Positions 32,971 to 41,422 of a DNA stretch of 64,000 bases are shown here, in pieces (the first letter of the stretch is position 1; each line of letters opens with the position of its first letter). Source of the stretch: Maledivibacter halophilus. Lineage in GTDB: Bacteria > Bacillota > Clostridia > Peptostreptococcales > Caminicellaceae. The translations under genes and the position numbers were made by a program. The notes below the pieces were generated by a model that searched no databases, was not told the origin of the DNA, and was given only the letters and a program-made list of their open reading frames with translations. The stretch lies in NCBI RefSeq assembly GCF_900167445.1, contig NZ_FUZT01000005.1:1-64000 (forward strand), given 5' to 3'.

Positions 32971-33084
32971 CTGACTTACCACCTTTCTTTATTTACTTTT
33001 CAAAGAACAATTCTCTGACACATGGGGAATTCATAAGACCCAGTACGGTTTTTACTGTTTTTACCGCCAAACATAACCAGTATT

Positions 33085-33127
33085 TTGTAATTACCTTCCT
33101 ATAGTGTTAAAATATAGTTGTTAACAC
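33085..33127 (+). promoter_or_regulatory. Promoter of the zinc-ribbon gene
   Basis: TTGTAA (33085-33090), 17 bases, TAAAAT (33108-33113). It contains the same TAGTGTTAAAATATAG as at 31955. GTGTTA and TTAACAC (33121-33127) form a dyad over the start site. Confidence 0.65.
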
Positions 33128-33159
33128 TTTTAAAACACCACAGAAAGGGGGATTTCACT

Positions 33160-33291
33160 ATGCCAACAACTGGCGAAAAACCAGGTATAGGTACATATAC
33201 TTGTACAAATTGTGGACAAACTGTTCACTTAGATGACAACTCTGATACTTTGCCACCATGTCCTAGCTGTGACGGTACTGACTTTAGATAG
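33160..33291 (+). CDS. Small zinc-ribbon protein (43 aa)
   Basis: ATG preceded by AAAGGGGG. Two knuckles, CTNCGQ and CPSCDG, about 20 residues apart, with GEKPGIGTY at the start and LPPCPSCDGTDF at the end. This is a known small zinc-ribbon family in Firmicutes and their phages; its job is not known. On the opposite strand to the early operon, with its own promoter, so probably a lysogeny-expressed moron. Confidence 0.8.
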   Translation: MPTTGEKPGIGTYTCTNCGQTVHLDDNSDTLPPCPSCDGTDFR

Positions 33292-33617
33292 TAGTTCTCC
33301 GTCACAAATTCTTTAATCGCTTCATCTGTGTAGCCAAAGACTTTACCTAAAACCCAATGATCAAAAACTGTCTTTGGCTTCTCAGGTAAGCTCTTAATAA
33401 CTTCCACTAAATACTCATCTTTGTATATCCATAAAGTAGCCCATTCATCAGTCAAGCATTTAGCATAGGTTCTTAAATTAAAACTTTCTTCAATATACTT
33501 TGCAGCAGCAGTAATTTGAGATGTTTTTATTGGAATTATAGCTGCTGGCTTACCTCGCATTACCATGTAACAATATGCAATTATTTCTCCTTTTAGCAAA
33601 TCGTTTAAACTTTTCAA
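33225..33617 (-). CDS. Hypothetical first gene of the early operon
   Basis: 130 residues; TTG at 33617 with AAAGGTGATG upstream. Alpha/beta protein (AAIIPIKTSQITAAAKYIEE; FDHWVLGKVFGYTDEAIKEF). The last 24 codons (from about 33295 down) are read from the antisense of the zinc-ribbon gene, so the original C-terminus probably ended near EFVT and was replaced when that gene was inserted. No family recognised. Confidence 0.6.
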   Translation of the reverse strand: MKSLNDLLKGEIIAYCYMVMRGKPAAIIPIKTSQITAAAKYIEESFNLRTYAKCLTDEWATLWIYKDEYLVEVIKSLPEKPKTVFDHWVLGKVFGYTDEAIKEFVTENYYLKSVPSQLGHGGKVSELSSK

Positions 33618-33909
33618 AACATCACCTTTGCCATCCTAATCCCTAACCAATTTTGATACAGGCTCCTACTGTCTCATATCCCTATGGGCTGGTTCTAGGA
33701 TTAAACGATTGTTTATTTTTATCAGCAGCACCACCGACAATGAACTTGTCCTTGAAGAGAATGCTATGTATAGATAATTCCGATGGAGGGAATTATTAGA
33801 TTAGAGTTTTTTATATGTCAAATTATTTTTGACACAATACATATGTTTGGTTAACTACACCTATGAAATTATGATAAACTTAAGGTGTAGAAATTCACTT
33901 GATAATTAT
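33618..33909 (-). other. Early-operon leader, no gene seen
   Basis: About 290 bases between the early promoter and the first early gene. Contains a perfect dyad GTCAAA, 5 bases, TTTGAC (33820-33836) and CTACACCT / AGGTGTAG arms (33856-33891). A short out-of-use frame on the minus strand has two stop codons. These dyads may be operator sites for the XRE regulator at 31244. Confidence 0.4.
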
Positions 33910-33938
33910 ATTATATGTTCATATAAGAACATTGTCAA
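33910..33938 (-). promoter_or_regulatory. Early promoter of the prophage
   Basis: Perfect consensus on the minus strand: TTGACA (33938-33933), 17 bases, TATAAT (33915-33910). The spacer is itself the repressor dyad TGTTCATATAAGAACA, so bound repressor would block polymerase. It drives the early operon leftward. Confidence 0.9.
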
Positions 33939-34013
33939 TAGTATTATGTTCTTATACGAGAAAAAATATTAAAATATTTCTTATAAGAACATATTTTGGT
34001 TCTTATAAGAACT
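33916..34013. promoter_or_regulatory. Operator cluster (four dyads) between repressor and early promoter
   Basis: Four copies of a 14-16 base palindrome based on GTTCTTATAAGAAC: 33916-33931, 33947-33962 (degenerate), 33976-33991 and 33998-34013. Centres are 31, 29 and 22 bases apart, about whole helical turns, so repressor dimers could line up on one face. One sits in the early promoter, one just before the repressor ribosome site (autoregulation). Confidence 0.85.
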
Positions 34014-34033
34014 TAAAGGAAAGGAGATTTCAT

Positions 34034-34693
34034 TTGAACACTCTTGGAGATAGATTGAAATACCTTAGAAAACTTCATAATATTAAGCAGCAAGATTTAT
34101 CCAATGCAACTAATATTTCAAGAAGTAATATAAGTAAAATAGAAAACAATTCATTGAGCCCTACAGCGACTGCAATTATAGCACTTTCAAATTTTTTTAG
34201 AGTGTCAACGGATTGGCTTTTAATCGGAAAAGAAGATACGTTTAATAAGGCTAAAGAGGGTAGTGCAGAATATTTTATAGAAAACTATACAATAGATGGT
34301 AAGCCAGCTGATCCTTCAAATATATTTAATCCCCAAAGGAAAACTTTATTAAAGCAAATATGGGAAACTTTTGTTACTCTAATTAAAGAAGAGTCAAATG
34401 TAAATATGAATAAAAATACCCCAGACCAAACATATGGCGTATTTGCTATAAAAAATGATTTTCCCGATCTTTACAAAGAAATAAAAGCTATCAAAGAATT
34501 AGGAGCAGTAGATAATATATATATAAAAGAAATAGTGGAACTTTTAAAAGAGTTACCTCCATCTGAGCTGAAGGAAATTAAAAATTACGTAAATTATAGG
34601 CTTCAAAGTTACAATGAAGCGAATAAAAAGGGAGAGTCATCGACTTTCACGCATGGCGAAGAAACCGCTACTCTAGATGATGCTACAGCTTGA
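34034..34693 (+). CDS. Phage repressor (XRE helix-turn-helix)
   Basis: 219 residues, TTG at 34034 with AAAGGAGA 6 bases upstream; the open frame extends further 5' but only into operator DNA. N-terminal XRE domain (IKQQDLSNATNISRSNISKI, residues 18-37, with typical LSPTATAIIALSNFFRVSTD WLL block). The rest is helical, for oligomerisation, with no peptidase-type Ser-Lys dyad seen, so induction may not be by LexA-like self-cleavage. Transcribed divergently from the early genes. Confidence 0.9.
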   Translation: MNTLGDRLKYLRKLHNIKQQDLSNATNISRSNISKIENNSLSPTATAIIALSNFFRVSTDWLLIGKEDTFNKAKEGSAEYFIENYTIDGKPADPSNIFNPQRKTLLKQIWETFVTLIKEESNVNMNKNTPDQTYGVFAIKNDFPDLYKEIKAIKELGAVDNIYIKEIVELLKELPPSELKEIKNYVNYRLQSYNEANKKGESSTFTHGEETATLDDATA

Positions 34694-34710
34694 TTTTTTT
34701 ATCCTCAAAA

Positions 34711-34762
34711 AGTGAAGAACTTCACTAATATTTTTTATCTTGCAATAGTGAAGTTCTTCACT
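34711..34762. terminator. Paired dyads after the repressor; insulating terminator or operators
   Basis: AGTGAAGAACTTCACT (34711-34726) and its reverse complement (34747-34762) are each near-palindromes and together form a 16-17 bp stem with a 20-base loop. T runs follow the first copy on the plus strand and the whole stem on the minus strand. It may stop the repressor transcript and host transcripts from the left end, or bind a regulator. Confidence 0.55.
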
Positions 34763-35310
34763 AAATAAACATAAAAAAAACAAGCACCGGTTTGATATGC
34801 TCAAAATGATAAATGTTAATTGTCATTTGATATCAGGTTCTTGTAAAAATTGTGGTTATTTTCCAAATTTAAATCTTGAATTATTTCCACTTTTTTATTT
34901 AAATTTAATGCACGCTTAAAAAAATTCTTTCAATCTATAAAACTCAGTATTTTCAATACTTATACCTATGCACGCTTAACCCTTAAAAAATGCACGCTTA
35001 AAATTCCAATTTTTATGATATACTATAGCCAAGGTAAAAAACTTGTTAACACACTTTAACGCTGATTAGTTCTAATACTGACGGTACACGTTACAAAGCG
35101 TTTTATTGTAACGTTAAATTCGTTAACAGCAGCATGTCTCGTTCAAAAACTGCCGATCAGCTAGATGGTTTTGCAATTATTCGTGTCCATCGCCTCTTAA
35201 ATCCTATCTCTAGCTAAATCGTTCTTTCTCTTGTAATCCCAATATATCCCACGGTTTATTATTTTATCTTTTCCCTTCGGGGGTTTTGCAGTTTAACTTG
35301 TCTCTCTACA
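34763..35310. other. Left-end non-coding region of the prophage
   Basis: No supported gene in about 550 bases. Holds three ATGCACGCTTAA repeats, an ACGTTACAAAGCG match to the central region (35088-35100), nearby TGTAACGTTAA and TCGTTAACA, and the terminal TGTAGAGAG read inward from 35310. This is where Mu carries its transposase-binding L sites. Confidence 0.6.
34908..35001 (+). repeat. Three ATGCACGCTTAA direct repeats
   Basis: Identical 12-base units at 34908-34919, 34968-34979 and 34990-35001 (steps of 60 and 22). Same orientation. Candidate transposase or regulator binding sites in the left-end region, 310-400 bases from the terminus. Confidence 0.75.
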
Positions 35311-35452
35311 ATCTCCATGGTTGTATATTGTTACCTGATGGAGCCCAATTAGCCGCTGTCAATAATTGCATAATAGTATCTTCACTTATTTCTTCTGAAG
35401 TATATGCTCGTACACTCCTACGTTCTAATATACATGACATTACTTGATTCAT
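35311..35452 (-). pseudogene. Nitroreductase gene, 5' part, split by the prophage
   Basis: 47 codons from ATG at 35452 (AAGGTGAG upstream) read as a nitroreductase N-terminus: CILERRSVRAYTSEEISEDT, then ANWAPSGNNIQPWR, the family's FMN-binding RRSxRxY and SGNNxQPW motifs. The frame then runs into the prophage terminus at 35310 and stops one codon later. The missing C-terminal part should continue just left of base 1. The host has probably lost this flavoprotein, unless the phage excises precisely. Confidence 0.9.
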
Positions 35453-35660
35453 TTTAACTCACCTTTCCATATTTATATTTTATGTAGTTTTTACACTCTA
35501 TATTATTACGTAATATAATACAACTTTGTCTTACCTATAAGAAAATTATAGCATATCAATTATATTCAGTGTAAAAGTTTTACATAAAATAGTAATACTT
35601 CACTTATTTCAATACCGTATTATTCAGTTTTCAAAGAACAATTCTATGTGTACCCATAAA
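35453..35660. other. Promoter region of the split nitroreductase
   Basis: AT-rich with a long palindrome TATTATATTACGTAATAATA near 35500-35520 and a TATAAT box on the minus strand near 35545. Probably holds the nitroreductase promoter and operator. No gene seen. Confidence 0.45.
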
Positions 35661-36185
35661 TTAATACTTAATCAACTTTTCTATTTTGGGTCGTATATCA
35701 ATCTTAAAACTATTTTCAATTTTCTCATGTATTATTAATGCTGTTGTAGTAATGGAATCTTTAAAGGTTAAATTCTCCACTTTATCTAGCAAATAATCAT
35801 AATCTTCGAGTTCTTTTCCCTTTTTTAAAACAAGACAACTATAAGAATCGCAATCTTTTTCAATTACTTGAATAATTTCTTCTTTGTTTTTAGGAGCATA
35901 CCAATAGAATTGTTCGTCTTCACCTGTTTCATAATATAAATCAAATAATTTTTCTTTAGTTTTTAAAATTGTATTTTCTAAAACTATTTTTTTAATTTCT
36001 TCACTCACACCTGTTATTTCACTGTCTAGTTTGGGATAAAGGTTACATTCTAATTCCATAAAAACCAATTGACTGTTTTCTGATAAAAAGCATTCCAAAA
36101 ATTCAACTTCTTTTTTAACACAATCATCAAAAATTCCAGCAAAATAGAAATTAAAATCAAGTATTATATTATCCACTATCTTCAT
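35661..36185 (-). CDS. Hypothetical soluble protein (174 aa)
   Basis: ATG at 36185 with GGGAGAG upstream. Acidic alpha/beta protein (FLSENSQLVFMELECNLYPK, IVLENTILKTKEKLFDLYYE, SFKIDIRPKIEKLI). No signal or membrane segment. Looks like a small immunity or antitoxin-type protein in size and charge, but no family recognised. Confidence 0.55.
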   Translation of the reverse strand: MKIVDNIILDFNFYFAGIFDDCVKKEVEFLECFLSENSQLVFMELECNLYPKLDSEITGVSEEIKKIVLENTILKTKEKLFDLYYETGEDEQFYWYAPKNKEEIIQVIEKDCDSYSCLVLKKGKELEDYDYLLDKVENLTFKDSITTTALIIHEKIENSFKIDIRPKIEKLIKY

Positions 36186-36266
36186 AATCAACTCTCCCTA
36201 TTGAAATTATAATGACAAGATATCTATTTACATAATAGCACAACCTTTTCATCACTAATCCTCAAG

Positions 36267-36620
36267 TTAATATTCTTCCTTATCATTACAATCTCTACAT
36301 TTACCATTTTTATCTATCCTTGTTGAAAATTCTTTACACTCAGAACAATACTGATTTTCAGATGGATAGCAGTTTATAAATTCTAATTCTTTGTCACTTA
36401 GTTTTTCAGCAGCATTTTTTAAATCATACGTTCCTTCTATTTGATGTCTTACTACATGTATTCAATCGCTTCTTTTTCTCCTAACAATTCCTACCCATAA
36501 TTCTTTTTTCTTACAATCTTCCCATTTTGGCAATTCCTTTTTATTATTGATTTCTAATACATTTATTTTAACTTCGGGATATTTCCACTAGCTTAATATA
36601 ATTTTTTCACTTAAATTCAT
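36267..36620 (-). pseudogene. Broken zinc-type protein gene with two nonsense codons
   Basis: A single frame of 118 codons from ATG at 36620 to TAA at 36267 is coherent except for TAG at about codon 11 and TGA at about codon 54 (RKRSD then IHVVRHQIEG, probably a former Trp). The C-terminal part carries CSECKEFSTRIDKNGKCRDC, a zinc knuckle pair. No indels. Recently inactivated. Confidence 0.6.
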
Positions 36621-36718
36621 TTTAAAATCCCTCGCTTTTCGTTAACATTCTATTTAGTATATTTTATAATGCTTATCTATGCTATAATGGTAATATATTA
36701 GTTTAAAGGAGTTCTCTT

Positions 36719-36979
36719 ATGCACTTATTGTTAAAAATTTTATTTGCCATTGTTGGATTAGCTACAAAACAGCTTTGTTGTAAGGCTTTAAATGAAAAAT
36801 ATGGAGCTAAATCTGTTAAAAACTTTTATATTTTTAGTCTTTTTATAGGTGGTTATATTTTGTACTGCATTTGGGGAATTTCTTCAGAAGATTTATTGTT
36901 TTCCATTCCAAATAGTTTTGCCTGGGGCTTTATGTTTGGCAGTATAGATATCAATCCTTTAAAGTGTAACAAGGACTAA
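36719..36979 (+). CDS. Small membrane protein (86 aa)
   Basis: AAAGGAG before ATG and a TATAAT box about 40 bases upstream. Two or three hydrophobic segments (LLKILFAIVGLATKQL; FYIFSLFIGGYILYCIWGI; SFAWGFMFGSI). No family recognised. Confidence 0.6.
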   Translation: MHLLLKILFAIVGLATKQLCCKALNEKYGAKSVKNFYIFSLFIGGYILYCIWGISSEDLLFSIPNSFAWGFMFGSIDINPLKCNKD

Positions 36980-37049
36980 TCCTAGCCATTTTAAAACTTT
37001 CATAATGTCTCTTCCTTCATTAGTTTTGTAGTCCTCAATATGGTTTTAA

Positions 37050-39491
37050 TTAATAAGTATTATCATCCTCATACATATCTCCCTTTATCTTGATTGTTAC
37101 ATCCTCACAAATATTTAATATTCCACCAGGGGTAGATGCTCCACCCAGTGCCACCATTATTTTATAGTCTCCATCGGAGGTATGTACCGGTATGTAATGA
37201 ACCTTGCTTTCTATTACACTTTCGGGATTTACTGGAAGCTCAAATCTTCCATTGGACCCTTCCATTTCTATTATTTCACTTGGTGTATATAAATAGGCTC
37301 TTTGTATATTCTTTATTTGGCTCTGCTTATCGTAATTTGATACTATATCAGCCTTTGCCTTTACTTCTATTCCATAGCCAGATTTTATAAAGCCCTGATC
37401 CTTGTTTCTCCAGTCAACCTCCACTTTAACATTTCTAAGCTTTGCATAAAATCTAACTGTATAGCCATCAACAATGGTTACTGTTTCGCACTTTCTATTT
37501 TCTCCTGATCCGCTACAGCGCTCCTCGGTATGAGTCCAAGTTTTTATTCTGTCCCCTGATTTATATTCTCCCCTATCTCTGTATTCTGTCCAGGTAACAT
37601 ATGAAGGACTGCATATTTTCTCCTGCTTTCTTATAGTTCTTGAATTTATGGTTTTTGTATTATTCTTTTCATTAGTTTCTTTAATTTTATTGTTATAATC
37701 AACCTTTGCTGTTATTTTAAATCTAGTTTCTACATTTGGAGTTTGAAGTCCAAATGTTACATTTCCTGTTTTACCTGCCGGTATAAAAACCTTATCCCTG
37801 GTTATTGTATTTCCTTCTACATCAAGCTTCAAATTCGTTACTAAATTAGTTGTTCCATTATTTCTAACCGTAACTATAACCGGTGAATAGGAACCTGCCA
37901 TATATTCCTTATATTTAATATCCACTACCTCAAGGTCGAAGGATTCCTTATCCTTTATTGGTATAAGAATCGATACTTCATTATCGGCCATTGTACTTTC
38001 CTCTATGATTGTTCCATCTGCAAACTTTGCGGGGTGTTTATCATTCATATTTAATTTGGCCACAAGCTCAAAGGTATCTCTTTTGTAGTCTTCGGGGATA
38101 TTATAATTTAGTCCTCCAATTGACTTCCCTAGAGCAGCCACTTCATTGCCAGCATCAGTAAACATATATTTTAGCTCATTAGGATACTGTAAATAGTAAT
38201 CTACTGTGACATCATAGGCATCCCGAAGACACATGTTATATACATCGAATTTCAAATCATACATCTCGTCGTACTCTATCTCGCTTGTTTCATTTCTAAT
38301 ATCCTTTATGGCCAGATTGTCGGTTTTTGCTTCTACCCAATATTCAATTATTAGTGGGACAAATATTATGTAGGCTTCAGTTTGCTTAAAATTTTTACGT
38401 GGAGGAATATTAAAGGTTTGATATAAAATTCTTTTATTACCATTTTCATCAATATATTCATGCCAGCCTACAAAACTGCCTTGTGCATAATCGGTTTGGG
38501 GCGATTGAATCATAAAATGGTCTATGAGCTTTTCTCCTGTCCAGCCGTTTTTGCCTGCCCATTTTAATTGATTGAGCCATGTAATGGCTTCTGGATTATC
38601 ATTATAGTCATTATCTTTAGGTTGTTTCTGATTATCTATATCCTTCAACCAAGGATTTTTAATCCAAATTTTTTCCCAAGGTTCCAGTCCCGTCTCAACA
38701 TCAGGAGGAAAAGATTCATTTGTAAAAGGGTTTTTATTAAGATCATAACCTAGATATCTATATTGACCTTTTTCATAATCATTAGGTTTAATGCTTGAAT
38801 GATCACCATATACTAAATACCCTTTTTCATTAAGTATTTTTTCATTTAAATTATAATTTTTCCCATTTATATTTAAAGGTTCTTTTAAATCCTCAGGAAC
38901 TTTACCTTCTACTGGTTGAAGTTTTCTAATAGATTTTAATTCTGTTTTTAATTTAGGGTCTGGATTATTGGGATTTTGTCCAAGAAAAATATAAATATCT
39001 TCATCGGTATAATCTGAAACCTTCAAGGGCTCAATCTGAGGTGTAAGCTCTGTATTGTATTTAAGCTTAAAAACTCCATCGGTTAAATACCTTTCCTTTA
39101 TTTCAATTTTATCGGTGCCATGATTATAATAATTCTTAATAAAGTCATCTTTAGTCTGAGAAAATTTATTTATACTCCTTGAAAAATCTTCTGTCGAGAA
39201 CATGAATCCTAAATCATAGGGGTAAGCTATTACATTTAAAATTTTATCAATAGTTTCCTGATCCTCAAATTCCTTAATGTCTATTTCCTGCTCTATATCA
39301 ATTTTTTCCCCTAGTTTTCCATTTATCCAGTTTCCATCCTGATCTTTGTATATTAAGATTCCTTTTTGCACTAATCTATAATGAGGTACATAAGCCACTA
39401 AATCCTTTTCCTGAGCTGTTGATCTTATAGGAAAGATAAAAAAGGATATTAGTAGCGATACTATTAATATCCTTGATATTGCTTTATTCAT
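37050..39491 (-). CDS. Secreted surface protein with CARDB-type domains
   Basis: 813 residues. Signal peptide (ISRILIVSLLISFFIFPIRS, cut near STAQ). The middle and C-terminal thirds hold Ig-like CARDB repeats: SPVIVTVRNNGTTNLVTNLK and AKVDYNNKIKETNEKNNTKT are typical. The last 200 residues include a Cys pair region (ERCSGSGENRKCETVTI). No sortase motif or anchor seen at the C-terminus. Likely a secreted or wall-associated adhesin. It overlaps the stalk-domain gene by 8 bases, so the two are one operon and probably one surface structure. Confidence 0.75.
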   Translation of the reverse strand: MNKAISRILIVSLLISFFIFPIRSTAQEKDLVAYVPHYRLVQKGILIYKDQDGNWINGKLGEKIDIEQEIDIKEFEDQETIDKILNVIAYPYDLGFMFSTEDFSRSINKFSQTKDDFIKNYYNHGTDKIEIKERYLTDGVFKLKYNTELTPQIEPLKVSDYTDEDIYIFLGQNPNNPDPKLKTELKSIRKLQPVEGKVPEDLKEPLNINGKNYNLNEKILNEKGYLVYGDHSSIKPNDYEKGQYRYLGYDLNKNPFTNESFPPDVETGLEPWEKIWIKNPWLKDIDNQKQPKDNDYNDNPEAITWLNQLKWAGKNGWTGEKLIDHFMIQSPQTDYAQGSFVGWHEYIDENGNKRILYQTFNIPPRKNFKQTEAYIIFVPLIIEYWVEAKTDNLAIKDIRNETSEIEYDEMYDLKFDVYNMCLRDAYDVTVDYYLQYPNELKYMFTDAGNEVAALGKSIGGLNYNIPEDYKRDTFELVAKLNMNDKHPAKFADGTIIEESTMADNEVSILIPIKDKESFDLEVVDIKYKEYMAGSYSPVIVTVRNNGTTNLVTNLKLDVEGNTITRDKVFIPAGKTGNVTFGLQTPNVETRFKITAKVDYNNKIKETNEKNNTKTINSRTIRKQEKICSPSYVTWTEYRDRGEYKSGDRIKTWTHTEERCSGSGENRKCETVTIVDGYTVRFYAKLRNVKVEVDWRNKDQGFIKSGYGIEVKAKADIVSNYDKQSQIKNIQRAYLYTPSEIIEMEGSNGRFELPVNPESVIESKVHYIPVHTSDGDYKIMVALGGASTPGGILNICEDVTIKIKGDMYEDDNTY

Positions 39492-40422
39492 TATCCTTAC
39501 CTCCTATATATATACTTACCACGCCTTCAAGCTTCTTGCTACTAAAAGTTCTTCCGTCATAAAAAAATTGCTTTGATTTTTTTGTTGTCGGCTTTTCATT
39601 ATCTATTACATTCCTTACATAATCATAAACCGTTTCAAATTTTGTTGGATAATATACTTTAAGCATATCCTTAAGAACTGCATAATCTTTATCATAGAAT
39701 CTTGAATACACAGTGATTAAAGTTAATTTTTCATCTTCTACCGTTGAACTAAGTATTCTTATATCTGCGGTATTCCACTTAAAATCATTCCCTTGGTCAT
39801 ATTCCAGTCTATTATTATCTCTACCAAGTTGAATATTGGGAACTGTTTTAACAATTTCCTTCAATTCCTCATCCTCGAGCTTAGCAATCATTTCTTCAAC
39901 ATCCTTCGATACCTCTACCTGTTCTTCTTTTTCTTTACTCTTAGTATCAATAGTAACCGTTCTAGTATCTCCATTCCACCCCACAACAGCTCCTAGGGCT
40001 TCAGACACAAATCTTAAGGGTACAAAGGTTCTATCAAAGTAAATCTCAGCCTTTGTATCAAACTTTATTGTTTCTGAGTTAACTGTAGCCTCCATAGCAC
40101 CTACTTTAAGCTCAATATGTTTTTCATTTTGGTCTATAATTACCGTTCTTGTTTCTCCGTCCCAGTCAACCTTTGCTCCTAGGGCTTCTGCTATGAATCT
40201 TACTGGTACAACTGTCCTGTTTTGTTTATTTATAAAGGGTTTAGCATCCTTGAATTTAATTTTAACTCCATCAACTTCTACATCTACGGTATTATCAAAG
40301 TTTTCATCAACCTTTATAAGTTTTCCTTCTTCGTCAAATTTGTAATTACCTTCTGCAAATACATTAATGTTTAACGCAAGTATTAAAGTCAATGTTAAAA
40401 TAAGAATAAATGCCTTTTTCAT
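39484..40422 (-). CDS. Secreted copper amine oxidase N-terminal (stalk) domain protein
   Basis: 312 residues from ATG at 40422 (AAAGGAGATAG upstream). Signal peptide (AFILILTLTLILALNINVFA). Residues 45-165 hold two copies of the stalk signature: TVVPVRFIAEALGAKVDWDG with TRTVII, and FVPLRFVSEALGAVVGWNGD with TRTVTI. These domains are common in clostridial surface proteins and are not enzymes. The C-terminal half is unrecognised. First gene of an operon with the CARDB protein. Confidence 0.88.
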   Translation of the reverse strand: MKKAFILILTLTLILALNINVFAEGNYKFDEEGKLIKVDENFDNTVDVEVDGVKIKFKDAKPFINKQNRTVVPVRFIAEALGAKVDWDGETRTVIIDQNEKHIELKVGAMEATVNSETIKFDTKAEIYFDRTFVPLRFVSEALGAVVGWNGDTRTVTIDTKSKEKEEQVEVSKDVEEMIAKLEDEELKEIVKTVPNIQLGRDNNRLEYDQGNDFKWNTADIRILSSTVEDEKLTLITVYSRFYDKDYAVLKDMLKVYYPTKFETVYDYVRNVIDNEKPTTKKSKQFFYDGRTFSSKKLEGVVSIYIGGKDNE

Positions 40423-40444
40423 ATCTCTATCTCCTTTCAATCTT

Positions 40445-41105
40445 CAAATTTTGAGAATTTTTTATAAGTCACTTTTTATATGTGAATTTTCACTACTTAT
40501 AGTTTCATTATATCACCAAATTTTTCTATTTTTAACACTATTTATATACATTTATAGTTTTATTGTCAAATTGTTATTTTTTATTTACTGTTAATTTTAA
40601 ATTCTAATTTTAGACACACTTTTCCCCCAGTTATTTATTCACCTTCCTTTGTTATTTTCTCCTTTACGGAAATTGCTTTTTTTCCAGTTTACTAAAAGCT
40701 TCTTGAAATTTATTTAGATTATATTGAAACTGCTTCCATCTGGCTCTAATCTTGGTTAAATCCACCATGTATCACCTAAGCCTCTAGATATTTTTATACC
40801 TGAACTTATGGTTCAACTTGAAAAATTATCCTATTTATTGATGCCGATATCATCGACCCCTAATAGTGATATGCTTTCCTTAGAATAGACAGATGAAATA
40901 AAAAAATCTGTTTATGAAAAAGGGAGCATATCATAGTGCAAAAACCCCCGGAGGTCGACGAAAATTATTCTTTCATAATTTACAAGTCTTTTAATCATTT
41001 TTGCTTTTAAAGAAGGGTTTTTCATGAAAATGTAGAATTATAAATAAGGTAGTAATTGCAATGTATAAATGGGTTTTTATAGTACCTATTAGGAATTATG
41101 AAATA
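40445..41105. other. Gene-free stretch with a remnant inverted repeat
   Basis: No supported gene. An imperfect inverted repeat (GTGATATGCTTTCCT at 40866-40880 with AGGGAGCATATCAT at 40921-40934, with ACAGAT / ATCTGT inside) looks like fused ends of a lost insertion sequence. The upstream part (40440-40560) likely holds the promoter of the stalk-protein operon. Confidence 0.4.
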
Positions 41106-41208
41106 AAAAACTGTCTGATTTATATTAGTTTTAAATTAGACAGTTTTTTTGCAGTCTTACTTGTATATTCTTAATATACTTTATACATTTTCTTCTATTC
41201 AATAAATT
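41106..41208 (+). repeat. Repeated terminator element, copy 1
   Basis: AAAACTGTCTGA stem pairs with TTAGACAGTTTTTT, followed by a conserved AT-rich 50-base tail. Nearly identical over about 100 bases to 47559-47662. The same hairpin without the tail occurs at 60868-60915. Here it runs directly into an acetyltransferase fragment, so it marks a rearrangement joint. Confidence 0.75.
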
Positions 41209-41422
41209 TACACTAGAAAAAATATGGCTGAGAGTAGATTCTGACAATAATAGAGCTAAAAAATGTTATGAGAAAAATGGATTTGTTTTTGAAGGTGTCA
41301 TGAGGAAAGATAGGCTAAGAAAAGGAATATTTATCGACCGTTGTAGATACAGCATATTGAAAGATGAATTTAAAAAAATGAAAAATAGAGTTGGATTTGA
41401 GAATAACTATGAAGCTGAGTGA
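41204..41422 (+). pseudogene. GNAT acetyltransferase C-terminal fragment
   Basis: 72 codons reading LEKIWLRVDSDNNRAKKCYE, then KNGFVFEGVMRKDRLRKGIF, the C-terminal core of GNAT N-acetyltransferases (N-x-RAxxxYxKxGF motif). The N-terminal acetyl-CoA-binding half is missing; the frame opens inside the tail of the repeat at 41106-41208. Not functional. Confidence 0.75.

Larger units (their letters stand above)
1..35310 (-). mobile_element. Mu-like transposable prophage carrying a DGR
   Basis: The block holds, in Mu order, a repressor, XRE regulator, DDE transposase, MuB-like ATPase, Gam-like, gp16-like, Mor-like, gp25-27-like, terminase, DUF935 portal, F-like, protease I-like, gpT-like capsid and contractile tail genes. 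Both termini start TGTAG when read inward (base 1 on the plus strand, base 35310 on the minus strand), as expected for a TG..CA transposon of the Mu class. The left end interrupts a nitroreductase gene. Nearly all genes are on the minus strand and overlap by a few bases. All core modules look intact, so the element is probably inducible. The 5-bp target duplication should be ATCTC (35311-35315), with its partner just outside the window. Confidence 0.93.

Noticed and set aside
35133..35216. A 27-codon plus-strand frame near the prophage left end
   Set aside because: No ribosome site, very short, and within the terminal control region.
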